Counted from the first letter of the stretch, positions 16,292 through 24,342 are shown. The stretch: 35,321 nt of DNA from Gemmatimonadota bacterium (GCA_016209885.1 JACQVF010000010.1:1-35321); one strand, 5' to 3'. Program-made: numbers and translations. Notes: a model not told the origin generated them from the sequence alone.

Positions 16292-16387
16292 CAGCGTTCT
16301 CCGCGGTTAAGAGCGATGGAATCGAGGGGGTCGGCCCTGGATCTCGCGGACCCATGCAGCACTTGATGAAGTAGCCGGGTGTAGACC

Positions 16388-17332
16388 GTGTCCTTCTACT
16401 TGTCCATTCACATGCCAAGTTCGCGATGGCTGGCGATCGGCGGAGTCGCGCTACTCGGGATGTTGATCGGCGCGGGGGCCCTCTGGTTGCTGTGGCGACC
16501 CGATGGTACGGTGGAAATGCGGGATGTCGGCGGTCCGGCAGCGTTCGGGGCCATAGACGCCCGCGTTGAGGCGGCGGAGAGCGTGCGGTACGCTGTGGCC
16601 GGCGACACCGCTGCACCCTCGGATACTCCGACGGGTCGGCTGCACCTTTGCCCCGGTGAGCCGCCTCGCGCCTTCAGCGGTCCGCGCTGGGATCGTGACG
16701 GTGACCGGATCAGCACGAGTGTGGAGCTGGAACCCGAGAACGCCTATCTCTGCTTCGACACGACGCTCGTCAGCGAGGACCCTAGCCGTGCGCTGGGGCG
16801 GCCTCCGGAAGGAGCGCTCGAGGGAGGGATCAACTTGCCGGATCGTCCCGAGCAGGCGGGGTATTATCATCATTACGGTCCTCCCGCTGAGGCGAACGCG
16901 GACGACTGGGGGACCCTTGCGCTGGTCCGCGTCGTCGAGGAGGCCAGCCGTTGCTGGACGGATTATTTGAGCAGGGTGGGGCGGACGGAGCCACGCATCG
17001 GCATCCTCGACCTCAGCCTGAGAGAGGGAGGGCGGTTCCAGGGCCACGTGTCCCACCAGAACGGCCTGGACGTCGACGTGCGGTACGTCCGCGCCGATGG
17101 CCGGGAGGGTCCCCTCGACCTCAGGGGGGAGCGGGGCGTCCACGACCTGGAGGGGACGGTGGAGCTGCTTGTCTGCTTCACGAAGCCCGAGGTACCGGTC
17201 GACCGCATCTTCGTGGACACGGCCCTGGTCAACGAGTTCGATGACTGGACCAACGGAAAGATCAAGGGTGTGAAGGGGCACCACAATCACCTTCACCTCC
17301 GGATCGCGCGTCCCGACCAGGGCGCCGGATGA
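16388..17332 (+). CDS. Membrane-anchored M74 murein endopeptidase (MepA-like)
   Basis: A 314-residue LAS-fold metallopeptidase related to penicillin-insensitive murein endopeptidase MepA, which cuts D-Ala-diaminopimelate cross-links. The first zinc motif GHVSHQNGLDVDVRY lies at residues 219-233 (H220, H223, D230) and the second, HHNHLHLRI, at 298-306 (H301 and H303). An N-terminal helix (residues ~14-36, LAIGGVALLGMLIGAGALWLL) anchors it, with the catalytic domain outside. E. coli MepA is ~275 aa; the extra length is the anchor and a linker. GTG 16388 or ATG 16412 are both possible starts and neither has a strong ribosome site. It overlaps the next gene by 4 nt, so the two are coupled. Its peptidoglycan target may be relevant to the nearby injection system, but no direct link is visible. 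Confidence 0.88.
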   Translation: MSFYLSIHMPSSRWLAIGGVALLGMLIGAGALWLLWRPDGTVEMRDVGGPAAFGAIDARVEAAESVRYAVAGDTAAPSDTPTGRLHLCPGEPPRAFSGPRWDRDGDRISTSVELEPENAYLCFDTTLVSEDPSRALGRPPEGALEGGINLPDRPEQAGYYHHYGPPAEANADDWGTLALVRVVEEASRCWTDYLSRVGRTEPRIGILDLSLREGGRFQGHVSHQNGLDVDVRYVRADGREGPLDLRGERGVHDLEGTVELLVCFTKPEVPVDRIFVDTALVNEFDDWTNGKIKGVKGHHNHLHLRIARPDQGAG

Positions 17333-18522
17333 GTCGCGCGGCGCTTGGGGCGGATCGCGCCTTTCGTGTCACGCGCAGGCGGCGTCACCGCGATCTCATG
17401 GCGGGGGGTCGCCGGCGGCTCGCGGGGCGCGCCTTCGCCCATGCGGGTCGCGTGCAGACCCGCGTGTGGTTGCTGGCGCCGATGCTTCTCTGGATCGTCG
17501 GAACCGCGGCCCGACCGCAGGACACTGCCCGCGTCCGGCCGCCCGCGAGGGTCGTGGCGCCAGTGGTCCGGGACACGGCGCTGCTGCGCCTGCGTCCGCA
17601 GATCACTGCGGCGGACACCTCGGTACGGGTCTTCGCCCGCCTTCAGCCGGACGCGATTTCTCTCTACTTTCCGCAGAACCCGCAGGCGGGGCGGACCCTC
17701 TACCGGACACGGCCAGGCGCCATCTCGAGTCTGTCCGTTGCGCCATCCCAGCAGCACGTCGCCTTCTTGGAGCGAAGCGCGCCGACCGCAGCGGCGAGGA
17801 ACGCACTGGTCGTCCTGGATCTTGCGGGAAGGGAGGTGCTCCGCGACACCGGCAGCGTTCAGCGCTACACCTGGGCCGGCAGCGGCAGGATCGCGACCGT
17901 CGCGGGCGAGCCGCGTGAGGGGGGCGTGGGCTTCGATCCCCTCGCGCTCTCCCTGCTCGAGCTGGGCGCCGCCGGTCAGCCGCTGCGGAGGATTCAGATC
18001 GAGGCGCCGGCGCCCGTGTACGAGGTCGAGTGGGCGACCTTCGACAGCGCCCTGTACGTGGAGACGCTCTATCCCGTAGACGGCGCGACGATCCTGCGGT
18101 ACGACCCGCGATCGAACCGCTTCGAGCCGACGCGGCACCGGGACCTGAACTTCTCACCGAGCGGGCGCTTCTACCTGAATCTCCCCGACGAGCGCCATCC
18201 GGAGTTGGGGGTCTACGATGCGCGCAGCGAACGGGAGGTGGCGATCCCCGACAGCCTGGGCGTACCGACGCGTTGGGTCTACGACACCGGCGACCACCTC
18301 CTCCTGGCTCGGGGTACCAAGGTGCCCACGGGGAGGACGACCCCCAGCGGCGTCTCCCTGACGCGGTACCAGGTGGTCGAGCACGTCATCTACGACGTCG
18401 CCCGGCGCCGCGTGGTCGGGCGCACCAGGGGAGAGGTCCTGGACCTGGTCGGCCCGGGACGTGTCGTCCCGCTGAGGGAGAACGACAGGCTCCGGTTGCT
18501 GACGCGCCCGCCCCCCGGCTGA
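17329..18522 (+). CDS. Secreted beta-propeller-like protein
   Basis: Starts in an ATGA overlap with the upstream endopeptidase gene. The 397-residue product has an Arg-rich N-terminus, a hydrophobic export segment at ~45-60 (VWLLAPMLLWIVGTAA), and then repeated beta-rich blades of the TolB/WD40 type, e.g. ISSLSVAPSQQHVAFLERS, TWAGSGRIATVAG, LNFSPSGRFYLNL and VYDTGDHLLLARG. No catalytic motif is visible. An internal GTG at ~17452 would place a normal signal peptide at the N-terminus. Such propellers usually bind proteins or glycans; here a role with the endopeptidase at the cell wall is inferred from coupling alone. Confidence 0.6.
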   Translation: MSRAALGADRAFRVTRRRRHRDLMAGGRRRLAGRAFAHAGRVQTRVWLLAPMLLWIVGTAARPQDTARVRPPARVVAPVVRDTALLRLRPQITAADTSVRVFARLQPDAISLYFPQNPQAGRTLYRTRPGAISSLSVAPSQQHVAFLERSAPTAAARNALVVLDLAGREVLRDTGSVQRYTWAGSGRIATVAGEPREGGVGFDPLALSLLELGAAGQPLRRIQIEAPAPVYEVEWATFDSALYVETLYPVDGATILRYDPRSNRFEPTRHRDLNFSPSGRFYLNLPDERHPELGVYDARSEREVAIPDSLGVPTRWVYDTGDHLLLARGTKVPTGRTTPSGVSLTRYQVVEHVIYDVARRRVVGRTRGEVLDLVGPGRVVPLRENDRLRLLTRPPPG

Positions 18523-18606
18523 CCGGCTCACGGGACCGCTCGTGTGCCACCGCGGGGCCGACCGCGACGAGCTTGGAGTGCCAGAATCTCGGAGGGCATC
18601 CCGCCT

Positions 18607-19524
18607 ATGGGGCTGCTAAGAGTCTGGCTGTTGGGAAGCGTGCGCATCGCCCACGGCGACCGACCGCCGGAGACGAGGATCTGCCACTCCGTCCAGACGT
18701 TGCTCTCCTATCTCCTCATCCATCGCCAGCGCCTCCATCACCGGGAAGTGCTCCTGGGGGTGTTTTGGGGGGACTATAGCGAGGATCGTGCGCGGAGCTG
18801 TTTGAGTACCGCGCTCTGGCGGCTGCGGCGGGTGCTGGAGCCGGACGGCGTGGCCCGCGGCGCGTACCTGGTCACCAGGCCCTCGGGCGAGGTGGGCTTC
18901 AACTCGGAGAGCGACCACTGGCTCGATGTCGCGGTGCTGGAGGAGAGCGCGGGCCGACTCATCAAGCAATTGCCCGCCCATGTCAGCGCCGCTCAGGTCC
19001 GGGAGCTGGAGGCGGCTCTACAACTCTACCGGGGCGAGCTGCTGGAAGGGTTCTACCACGACTGGGTACTGCGCGAGCGGGAGCGGCTCCACGTCCTCTA
19101 TCTCAGCGCCCTCTGCTGGCTCATGCGCTGCTGCTGGGAGGGAGGCGCCTATGATCAGAGCGCGGCGTATGGACGTCAGATCCTCCTCCACGACCCGCTG
19201 CGCGAGTCCGTCCACCGTGACCTGATGCGGCTGTACCTGACCATGGGACAGCGCGATCTGGCGCTTCGCCAGTATCAGGCCTGCCGCGAGACCCTTGCCG
19301 CTGAGTTCGGTGTGTCGCCGTCAGAGGAGACTCACGCGCTCTATCTCGAGGCGACGTCAAATGGCCGTCGTTCGCCGCAACCGGACTCGAGTGGGAGAGA
19401 CCTGGACGTTCTGAAGGACGCACTGGCAAGCCTGCAGCAGGCGGTGCGGGCGATGGATCGAGCCCGCCAGCAGCTCCAGGCAGCCGTACAGCTCGCGGAC
19501 CGCCAGGTCGGAGTCGTGGAGTAA
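18607..19524 (+). CDS. SARP-family transcriptional activator, probable regulator of the CIS operon
   Basis: A 305-residue regulator with complete SARP layout. Residues ~3-95 form an OmpR-like winged helix (VWLLGSVRIAHGD, LLSYLLIHRQRLHHREVLLG, ARSCLSTALWRLRRVLEPDG). Residues ~100-250 form the bacterial transcriptional activator domain (LYRGELLEGFYHDWV, AYGRQILLHDPLRESVHRDL, ALRQYQACRETLAAEFGVSP). The last ~40 residues are a predicted coiled coil (LDVLKDALASLQQAVRAMD). The ATG has GGAGGG 11 nt upstream. A terminator and then a promoter with SARP-type direct repeats lie downstream, directly before the CIS operon, so this protein is the obvious candidate activator. SARPs bind 7-bp direct repeats at 11-bp spacing; that is known for the family. 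Confidence 0.85.
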   Translation: MGLLRVWLLGSVRIAHGDRPPETRICHSVQTLLSYLLIHRQRLHHREVLLGVFWGDYSEDRARSCLSTALWRLRRVLEPDGVARGAYLVTRPSGEVGFNSESDHWLDVAVLEESAGRLIKQLPAHVSAAQVRELEAALQLYRGELLEGFYHDWVLRERERLHVLYLSALCWLMRCCWEGGAYDQSAAYGRQILLHDPLRESVHRDLMRLYLTMGQRDLALRQYQACRETLAAEFGVSPSEETHALYLEATSNGRRSPQPDSSGRDLDVLKDALASLQQAVRAMDRARQQLQAAVQLADRQVGVVE

Positions 19525-19610
19525 GCCCCGGGACCGTTGGGGACCGTCCGTTGCTTGCAGCCTGAAGGTCTCATCGTTCCCCGGACCCACCATTCCTTCA
19601 GCATCGTTCC

Positions 19611-19639
19611 AGGGCGCCCGCCCGTGCGTCCCTTTTTTT
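19611..19639 (+). terminator. Rho-independent terminator after the SARP gene
   Basis: AGGGCGC (19611-19617) pairs with GCG and CCCT (19626-19633) around one bulged T, and is followed by seven T (19633-19639). It lies ~90 bp after the SARP stop and separates its transcript from the CIS promoter. Confidence 0.6.
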
Positions 19640-19690
19640 CCCCCGTCCACAGAAGCTCCCCGCTTCAGCTGCGAGTGAGACACTCGTGTG

Positions 19691-19743
19691 GTGAGACTCC
19701 CGTGATACCCTTGTGAGTGAAGGGTGAAGCCGATGCGTATAAT
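19691..19743 (+). promoter_or_regulatory. SARP-type operator and -10 box of the CIS operon
   Basis: Four heptamers beginning GTGA occur at exactly 11-bp intervals: gtgagac (19691), gtgatac (19702), gtgagtg (19713) and gtgaagc (19724), separated by 4-bp spacers. Seven bp after the last is a perfect TATAAT (19738-19743), with no good -35 box. This is the established SARP promoter geometry: direct repeats one helical turn apart, the last about 8 bp from the -10. Confidence 0.75.
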
Positions 19744-19850
19744 GAGGTTAATGCGTTATTGCCTGCCTGCTGCGCCGGCGGACGGCGTCGCGATCGCGCC
19801 GGGCATGACACCGCCTGGCCCGGCCGTTGGACGGGAAGGCGCGCTAGCGA

Positions 19851-19892
19851 GGAACGGCTGAAGTGGAACGGCTGAAGTGGAACGGCTGAAGT
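19851..19892 (+). repeat. Three perfect 14-bp tandem repeats at the CIS operon start
   Basis: The unit ggaacggctgaagt occurs three times without change (19851, 19865, 19879). Each copy followed by G creates a GTG start (19863, 19877, 19891) behind identical sequence, in three different frames. Only the third opens the DUF4255 gene. The second yields a five-codon mini-ORF whose TGA overlaps the real start (GTGA). Confidence 0.8.
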
Positions 19893-20583
19893 GATCGACG
19901 AGGTCGATCGCCGCTTGAAGGAGTGGATCACCACGGTCCTGGAGGGCGTCGAGGTGACGCTCGACCCGCCGGGCCCCGAGGGCCCCGAGGGCCCCGGTCA
20001 CCACGGTCACGGCATCAGTCTCTACCTCATGGAGGTCGTTAATCGGCGGGTGACGCGGGAAGGCAGGCGGGCGCCCGTCCAGCAACTCGCGCTCCACTAC
20101 CTCGTCACGGCGTGGGCGGACGATCGGGAAGGCGCGCACCGGATCTTGGGCGTGCTCATGCTCGAGGCGATGCGGGCCCCGGAGTTCGAGGTCGAGCTCG
20201 ATCCCGCTCCGGTGGAGACGTGGGGCGCCTTCGGCGTGCCGCCGCAGCCCTCGTTCGTCCTGTCCGTGCCGCTCCAGCGCGAGATCGCGGAGGCGGCTGC
20301 GCCGCTGGTGCGGGTGGCGCCCAGGGTAAAGACGTCTTCGCTCAGAGCGATCGAGGGATCGGTCGTGGGTCCGGGGGGAGTGCCGATTGCTGGCGCGGTC
20401 GTCGAGCTCCCGCTGCTCAGCCTGTCGACGCGGACGGATTGGAAGGGTCGGTTCCGGTTCGCGGGCGCGCCGGCCGAGGGGCCGGCGATCCGCCTGCGGG
20501 TGAGGGCCAAAGGATTCACCGTCGAGGAGCGGGTGGAGGGCGCGGGTCCCGTGGTGATCACGATCCAAGACCTGGAGGGGTGA
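19891..20583 (+). CDS. Pvc16/DUF4255-like CIS cap protein with C-terminal beta-sandwich
   Basis: First gene of the injection-system operon. Residues 1-~150 match the DUF4255 (Pvc16/Afp16 N-terminal) family, which caps the sheath-tube end and sets tail length: DEVDRRLKEWITTVL, QQLALHYLVTAWADD, AHRILGVLMLEAM, FVLSVPLQREI. Residues ~20-40 include a short PGPEGPEGPG run. Residues ~150-228 form a carboxypeptidase-regulatory-like (Ig-fold) domain (LRAIEGSVVGPGGVPIAGAVVEL, TDWKGRFRFAGAP), an addition that standard ~200-aa family members may lack. The GTG start is the third of the tandem-repeat starts; an in-frame TGA at 19873 excludes longer starts. The sheath gene begins 1 nt after its stop. Confidence 0.82.
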   Translation: MIDEVDRRLKEWITTVLEGVEVTLDPPGPEGPEGPGHHGHGISLYLMEVVNRRVTREGRRAPVQQLALHYLVTAWADDREGAHRILGVLMLEAMRAPEFEVELDPAPVETWGAFGVPPQPSFVLSVPLQREIAEAAAPLVRVAPRVKTSSLRAIEGSVVGPGGVPIAGAVVELPLLSLSTRTDWKGRFRFAGAPAEGPAIRLRVRAKGFTVEERVEGAGPVVITIQDLEG

Positions 20584-20584
20584 G

Positions 20585-21781
20585 ATGGCTGTGACCTACC
20601 ACACACCGGGCATCTACATAGAGGAGGTGTCGAGGGGCGCGAGGCCGATCGAGGGTGTGGGCACCAGCACCGCCGCGTTTGTGGGTCATGCGCCCGCGGA
20701 GGGCGCCCGGGTGCACGACGCGGTCGCCATCAACAACTGGTCGCAATTCGTGCGGGAATTCGTACCGGAAGGCAGCAGGAGCACCGCGTTGTCGCATGCG
20801 ATCTTCGGGTTCTTCCAGAACGGCGGCCGGCGTTGCTACGTCGTCAACGTCGGCGCCGAGACCTCGGTCACCGGGGGCGGTCGCACGCGCAAGGGCGTGG
20901 ACGTCCTGGAGACGGTGGACGAGGTGGCCATCGTGGCGGCTCCGGGCTTCGCTGATGCCTCTGCGTACGACGCGCTGCTCTCGCATTGCGAGAAGCTGAA
21001 GGACCGCGTGGCCATTCTCGACGCGCCGTGCCAGGTCCCGAACATCGAAGCGTTGACCCAGGTCGGCAGCGTGCAGAAGGGGCGAAGAAGAGAGGGTGAG
21101 GAAGCAGAGGAAACCAAGGGGTTGCGCCCCCGCGTGAGCCCGGGCGGCTATGGGGCGTTCTACTATCCCTGCATCACGGTGCGCGACTCGCTTCCGCCGA
21201 ACGAACTGGTGGACATTCCGCCCTCGGGGCACATCGCCGGGATCTACGCGAGAAACGATGCGACGCGGGGCGTGCATAAGGCGCCGGCCAACGAGCCGGT
21301 CCGGGGCGCCCTAAATGTCACCTACCGGGTAACGGACGAGGAACAGGGGCTGTTGAACCAGAACGGGGTGAATTGTCTCCGCTTCTTCTCACGCGAGGGC
21401 GTCACGGTGTATGGAGCGCGCACCGTGGCGGAGGCGGCGAGCGAGTGGCGCTACGTGAACGTCCGGCGCCTCTTCAACATGGTCGAGGAGTCGATCGCGA
21501 GGGGTACGCGTTGGACCGTGTTCGAGCCGAACGATCCATCGCTGTGGAAGGCAATTCGCCGGGACGTGGGCTCCTTCCTCACCCGGGTGTGGCGAGACGG
21601 CGCCCTGATGGGCGCCACTCCGGAGGAGGCGTTCTTCGTGAAGTGCGACGAGGAGACGAACCCGCCGGACGTCATCGAGGCAGGGATGGTCGTGATCCTG
21701 GTGGGTATGGCGCCGGTCAAGCCCGCGGAGTTCGTCGTCTTCCGGATCTCCCAGCATGCGGCAGGCGTCGAGATCGAGTGA
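20585..21781 (+). CDS. Contractile tail sheath protein
   Basis: The only sheath gene in the operon; its subunits polymerise around the tube and contract to drive injection. The 398-residue protein has the family N-terminus (YHTPGIYIEEVSRGARPI, TSTAAFVGHA), a central lysin-like NWSQFVREF and FFQNGGRRCYVVNVG, and the conserved C-terminal domain (RRLFNMVEESIARGTRWTVF, LWKAIRRDVGSFLTRVWRDGAL, GMVVILVGMAPVKPAEFVVF). Residues ~162-178 are a highly charged loop (KGRRREGEEAEETKG) encoded by an almost pure purine tract, probably surface-exposed. GGAGGGG precedes the ATG. Known particles such as Afp and PVC use two or three sheath paralogues; one is enough here. Confidence 0.93.
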   Translation: MAVTYHTPGIYIEEVSRGARPIEGVGTSTAAFVGHAPAEGARVHDAVAINNWSQFVREFVPEGSRSTALSHAIFGFFQNGGRRCYVVNVGAETSVTGGGRTRKGVDVLETVDEVAIVAAPGFADASAYDALLSHCEKLKDRVAILDAPCQVPNIEALTQVGSVQKGRRREGEEAEETKGLRPRVSPGGYGAFYYPCITVRDSLPPNELVDIPPSGHIAGIYARNDATRGVHKAPANEPVRGALNVTYRVTDEEQGLLNQNGVNCLRFFSREGVTVYGARTVAEAASEWRYVNVRRLFNMVEESIARGTRWTVFEPNDPSLWKAIRRDVGSFLTRVWRDGALMGATPEEAFFVKCDEETNPPDVIEAGMVVILVGMAPVKPAEFVVFRISQHAAGVEIE

Positions 21782-21796
21782 TCGAGGAGGTGCGAG

Positions 21797-22237
21797 ATGC
21801 CAGAGACGGGTGCCTACGTAGATCCGTTCAACGCCTACAACTTCAAGCTCGAGATCCAGGGTCTCGAGGGGGCGCGCTTCACGGAGTGCACCGGCATCGG
21901 GATCCGGGTGCAAGACATCCGGTACCGTGAGGCAGGCATCGACCCCGCCGTGCATCGGCTGGTCGGTCCGGTGGAGTACGCGGACATCACGTTGCGCTAC
22001 GGCCTCACCGGCTCCATGGACCTTTGGAACTGGTTCATGACGGCGGTCGCGGGAAGGGTGCAGCGGAAGAACGCGTCCGTCGTGTTGCTCGGCAACGACG
22101 GTGTGACCGAGGCCGCGCGTTGGAACCTCATCAACGCCTGGCCTGCCGCATGGCACGGGGCGCCGCTGAACGCCATGGGCCGCGAAGTGGCGATCGAGTC
22201 GCTCACCCTGGTGTTCGAGAAGCTGGAGCGAGGTTAG
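21797..22237 (+). CDS. Tail tube protein (gp19/Hcp-like)
   Basis: The inner tube subunit, 146 residues, of the T4 gp19 / phage tail tube family. Typical features are DPFNAYNFKLEIQG near the start, FTECTGIGIRVQDIRYREAG, and the C-terminal WNLINAWPAAWHGAPLNAMG...IESLTLVFEKLER. It stacks in hexamers inside the sheath and may carry cargo in its lumen. A strong GAGGAGG lies 7 nt before the ATG. It is the only tube gene, whereas Afp/PVC particles have a second one (Afp5) that joins the spike; here the same protein must do both or the adaptor takes that role. Confidence 0.92.
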   Translation: MPETGAYVDPFNAYNFKLEIQGLEGARFTECTGIGIRVQDIRYREAGIDPAVHRLVGPVEYADITLRYGLTGSMDLWNWFMTAVAGRVQRKNASVVLLGNDGVTEAARWNLINAWPAAWHGAPLNAMGREVAIESLTLVFEKLERG

Positions 22238-22240
22238 TCC

Positions 22241-23587
22241 TTGGAGACCCCGGGCCGGAGAAAGCGCCGGCTTCGATCCTTCTGGATCAGGCTCCGGGAC
22301 CTCGCCACCCGACTCTGGCATTGGCCCGAGGTCGGGGAAGAGGTCGAGGAACCGGACGCGACGCCCTCAGCCGCCGCCCCCGTGGACGGAGAGCCGGGCG
22401 GGGCTCCGCCCGGGCACCCCGCGTCGCCCGGGAGGCGGCGTCCCGGGGAGTGGCTGGAGAGGCTTTCGGGCGGTCCGCCGCGCGACTGGATGGAACGGGT
22501 GCGTGAAGGGGCGCCGGAGCTCCTCCATCCGTCCCCGCGTGGCGCGGGGGACGCGTCGGCCCGCGGCGCGGCGCAGCTTGGCGGGATACTACCGTCGCCA
22601 GCGGCCTCCGGTGCGGAGAGCGACGTTGCCCATGGTTCGGAGCTCGTCGACCTCTCGCCGGTGCGCGATGAGGATACGATGGCCGGCGGCGTCGCGCCGC
22701 TCCCGAGGATGCCGCCCTCGCCGGCCGCCTTTAGGCAGGAAAGCGACGTTCCCCAGGCTCCGGAGACACTGGGCGTGCGACGGCGTTCGGGGGTCGAACC
22801 GGGGCCGGGAACGCCGCGTCAGGAGCGCCCGGCGTCTCGGCCTTCCGACGCAGTCCGGGCGGCGGAGTCGCGAGGGAAGCGGCTGCGGCCCGGGCGCGCG
22901 GCGCCGGTGGGAGGCCCGCTGCCGGCCCCCGCCGCTGGCGGGTACGGGAACGACCGTGCCGCGACTGGAGCCGACGCCCGCCGCGAAGCGCCAGAGACTA
23001 CGGCTGTCGATGCGTCAGCCTCCGGGGTGGCCGCGGCGGGGAGGGGGAGCAGCCCGAGTTCCGCCGGCATCGCCGACGACCCTTTCGGCGGTGAACGTCA
23101 CCGGAGCGAGTCCACGCCACCGGTGCCACCGGCCGCGCTGCCACCTCCCCCGGCGTTGGGCGCGCGCTCGGACCGGGACCGAGAGGGGGACCCCCTGCCA
23201 CCGCGAGCGGCCCGACCAGCAGGTGGAGCGTCGAGGGCGTCCTTCGGTCCGCATCCGCTCTCAGCTTCGTCCTATCGTGGGTGGTATCCGGACGCTCCCG
23301 GTGATCCCGAGCCGGCGGAGGGCCTGCCTTCCGAACCGGGGCGCGTGTCCCGCACCGGCGCTCCACGAACGTGCTCACCGGCTGCCCGCGGCGTGTTCGA
23401 GGTGGACAGCCCGGGGGAGCCGCTCGAAGCCAGGCGCGGCGTCGCCGAGGGTCCCCAGGATCCGTGGCCGGAGCTCCCGGAGGATCCGGAGCCGGACCCC
23501 CTGGACGGGTGGGACGCCGCGCTGCGCGGGTGGGAGCGCCTCCAACGGCTCGAGCGGGAGCAGCGAGGAGTGCTGTGGAGCGCGTAG
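22241..23587 (+). CDS. Long disordered Pro/Ala/Gly-rich CIS protein of unknown function
   Basis: A 448-residue protein with no recognised domain, in the slot that Afp6 occupies in Afp-type clusters. The N-terminus is a basic amphipathic helix (RRKRRLRSFWIRLRDLATRL). The middle is low-complexity and disordered, with three loose repeats of the form GG-x-LPxPAA-x5-D (near residues 108, 150 and 222). The C-terminus is ordered-looking and Trp-rich (DPLDGWDAALRGWERLQRLE). Codon use is strongly GC3-biased in this frame, supporting a real gene. It starts with TTG three nt after the tube stop and its end overlaps the next gene by 13 nt. It could be a linker, a tape-measure substitute or a cargo; none is shown. 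Confidence 0.65.
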   Translation: METPGRRKRRLRSFWIRLRDLATRLWHWPEVGEEVEEPDATPSAAAPVDGEPGGAPPGHPASPGRRRPGEWLERLSGGPPRDWMERVREGAPELLHPSPRGAGDASARGAAQLGGILPSPAASGAESDVAHGSELVDLSPVRDEDTMAGGVAPLPRMPPSPAAFRQESDVPQAPETLGVRRRSGVEPGPGTPRQERPASRPSDAVRAAESRGKRLRPGRAAPVGGPLPAPAAGGYGNDRAATGADARREAPETTAVDASASGVAAAGRGSSPSSAGIADDPFGGERHRSESTPPVPPAALPPPPALGARSDRDREGDPLPPRAARPAGGASRASFGPHPLSASSYRGWYPDAPGDPEPAEGLPSEPGRVSRTGAPRTCSPAARGVFEVDSPGEPLEARRGVAEGPQDPWPELPEDPEPDPLDGWDAALRGWERLQRLEREQRGVLWSA

Positions 23588-24342
23588 CCTTCATCATCGA
23601 GGAGACGGGCCAGCGGATCGGCTGCCTGCTGAACCCCGAGATGGTGGTGGTCCGGCGCCTGGCGGGCGTGCGGCCGCGGCGGTCGGCCGGGGGGCCGGTG
23701 ACCGCCGCGGTCCTGGCGGACGATCCGCTTCTGTACACGGGGGGTGGTACGACCGAGCTGCGGCTGGACCTCCTCTTCGACGTGTCGCTGGCGGGGTCGT
23801 CCATCGGCACGGACAACGTGCGAGAGCTCACCCGCCCCCTCTGGGAGCTGGCGGAGAACGCGGCCCGCGAAGACGGCTACAGCCGCCCGCCGCTGGTCCG
23901 CTTCGTCTGGGGCAAAACCTGGAACATACCCGGCGTGGTCGCCGCGGTGGCCGAGCGCCTCGAGTCGTTCACGCCCGGAGGGGCGCCGCGGCGTTCGTGG
24001 CTGCGGATGCGGTTCCTTCGCGTCGCGGAGAGGACCGCACCGGGCGCGACAGGTCGGCCGGTCCCGGGATTGCCGTCGGAGCTGGCGCCGCTGGGACCTG
24101 CGCCCTCGGGCCCCGAGATCGCGCCGGAACAACTTCGCGTGCTGGAGCTCTCGGGCGGAACGTCGGCTGCGAACGGAAGATTGCCCGGCGAGCGACTGGA
24201 TGAGATCGCCTACCGCGTCTATGGGGACCCGTCCTACTGGAAGCGGCTCGCGGAGTTCAACGACGTCGACGACCCGATGAGCCTGAGCGCCGGTGATCGC
24301 CTGGAAGTACCCCCGGCCTCCGCTCTACCGGAGCGCCCATGA
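23575..24342 (+). CDS. CIS tube-baseplate adaptor with LysM domain (Afp7/Pvc7-like)
   Basis: A 255-residue protein. Residues 1-~170 match the CIS_tube family domain that joins the tube to the baseplate hub (RVAFIIEETGQRIGCLLNPE, TTELRLDLLFDVSLAGSS, RPLWELAENA, PPLVRFVWGKTW, SWLRMRFLRVAER). Residues ~200-248 are a LysM motif (ERLDEIAYRVYGDPSYWKRL ... LSAGDRLEVPP). The LysM of such adaptors is structural within the baseplate and not necessarily a peptidoglycan binder. GTG 23575 has GAGGAG four nt upstream and matches the domain start. It ends in an ATGA overlap with the hub/spike gene. Confidence 0.88.
   Translation: MERVAFIIEETGQRIGCLLNPEMVVVRRLAGVRPRRSAGGPVTAAVLADDPLLYTGGGTTELRLDLLFDVSLAGSSIGTDNVRELTRPLWELAENAAREDGYSRPPLVRFVWGKTWNIPGVVAAVAERLESFTPGGAPRRSWLRMRFLRVAERTAPGATGRPVPGLPSELAPLGPAPSGPEIAPEQLRVLELSGGTSAANGRLPGERLDEIAYRVYGDPSYWKRLAEFNDVDDPMSLSAGDRLEVPPASALPERP

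Larger units (their letters stand above)
19525..19890 (+). promoter_or_regulatory. Regulatory region between the SARP gene and the CIS operon
   Basis: 366 bp without a long gene. In order: a terminator hairpin (19611-19639), an inverted repeat CGAGTG-AGA-CACTCG (19672-19686), the SARP-type repeats and -10 box (19691-19743), a possible leaderless 36-codon uORF (ATG 19751 to TGA 19861), and three 14-bp tandem repeats running into the first CIS start codon. Confidence 0.7.

Noticed and set aside
22503-24203. Alternative plus-strand frame of 566 codons across the disordered protein and adaptor genes
   Set aside because: Extremely Arg-rich; it cuts across the well-supported adaptor gene, and codon bias favours the other frame.
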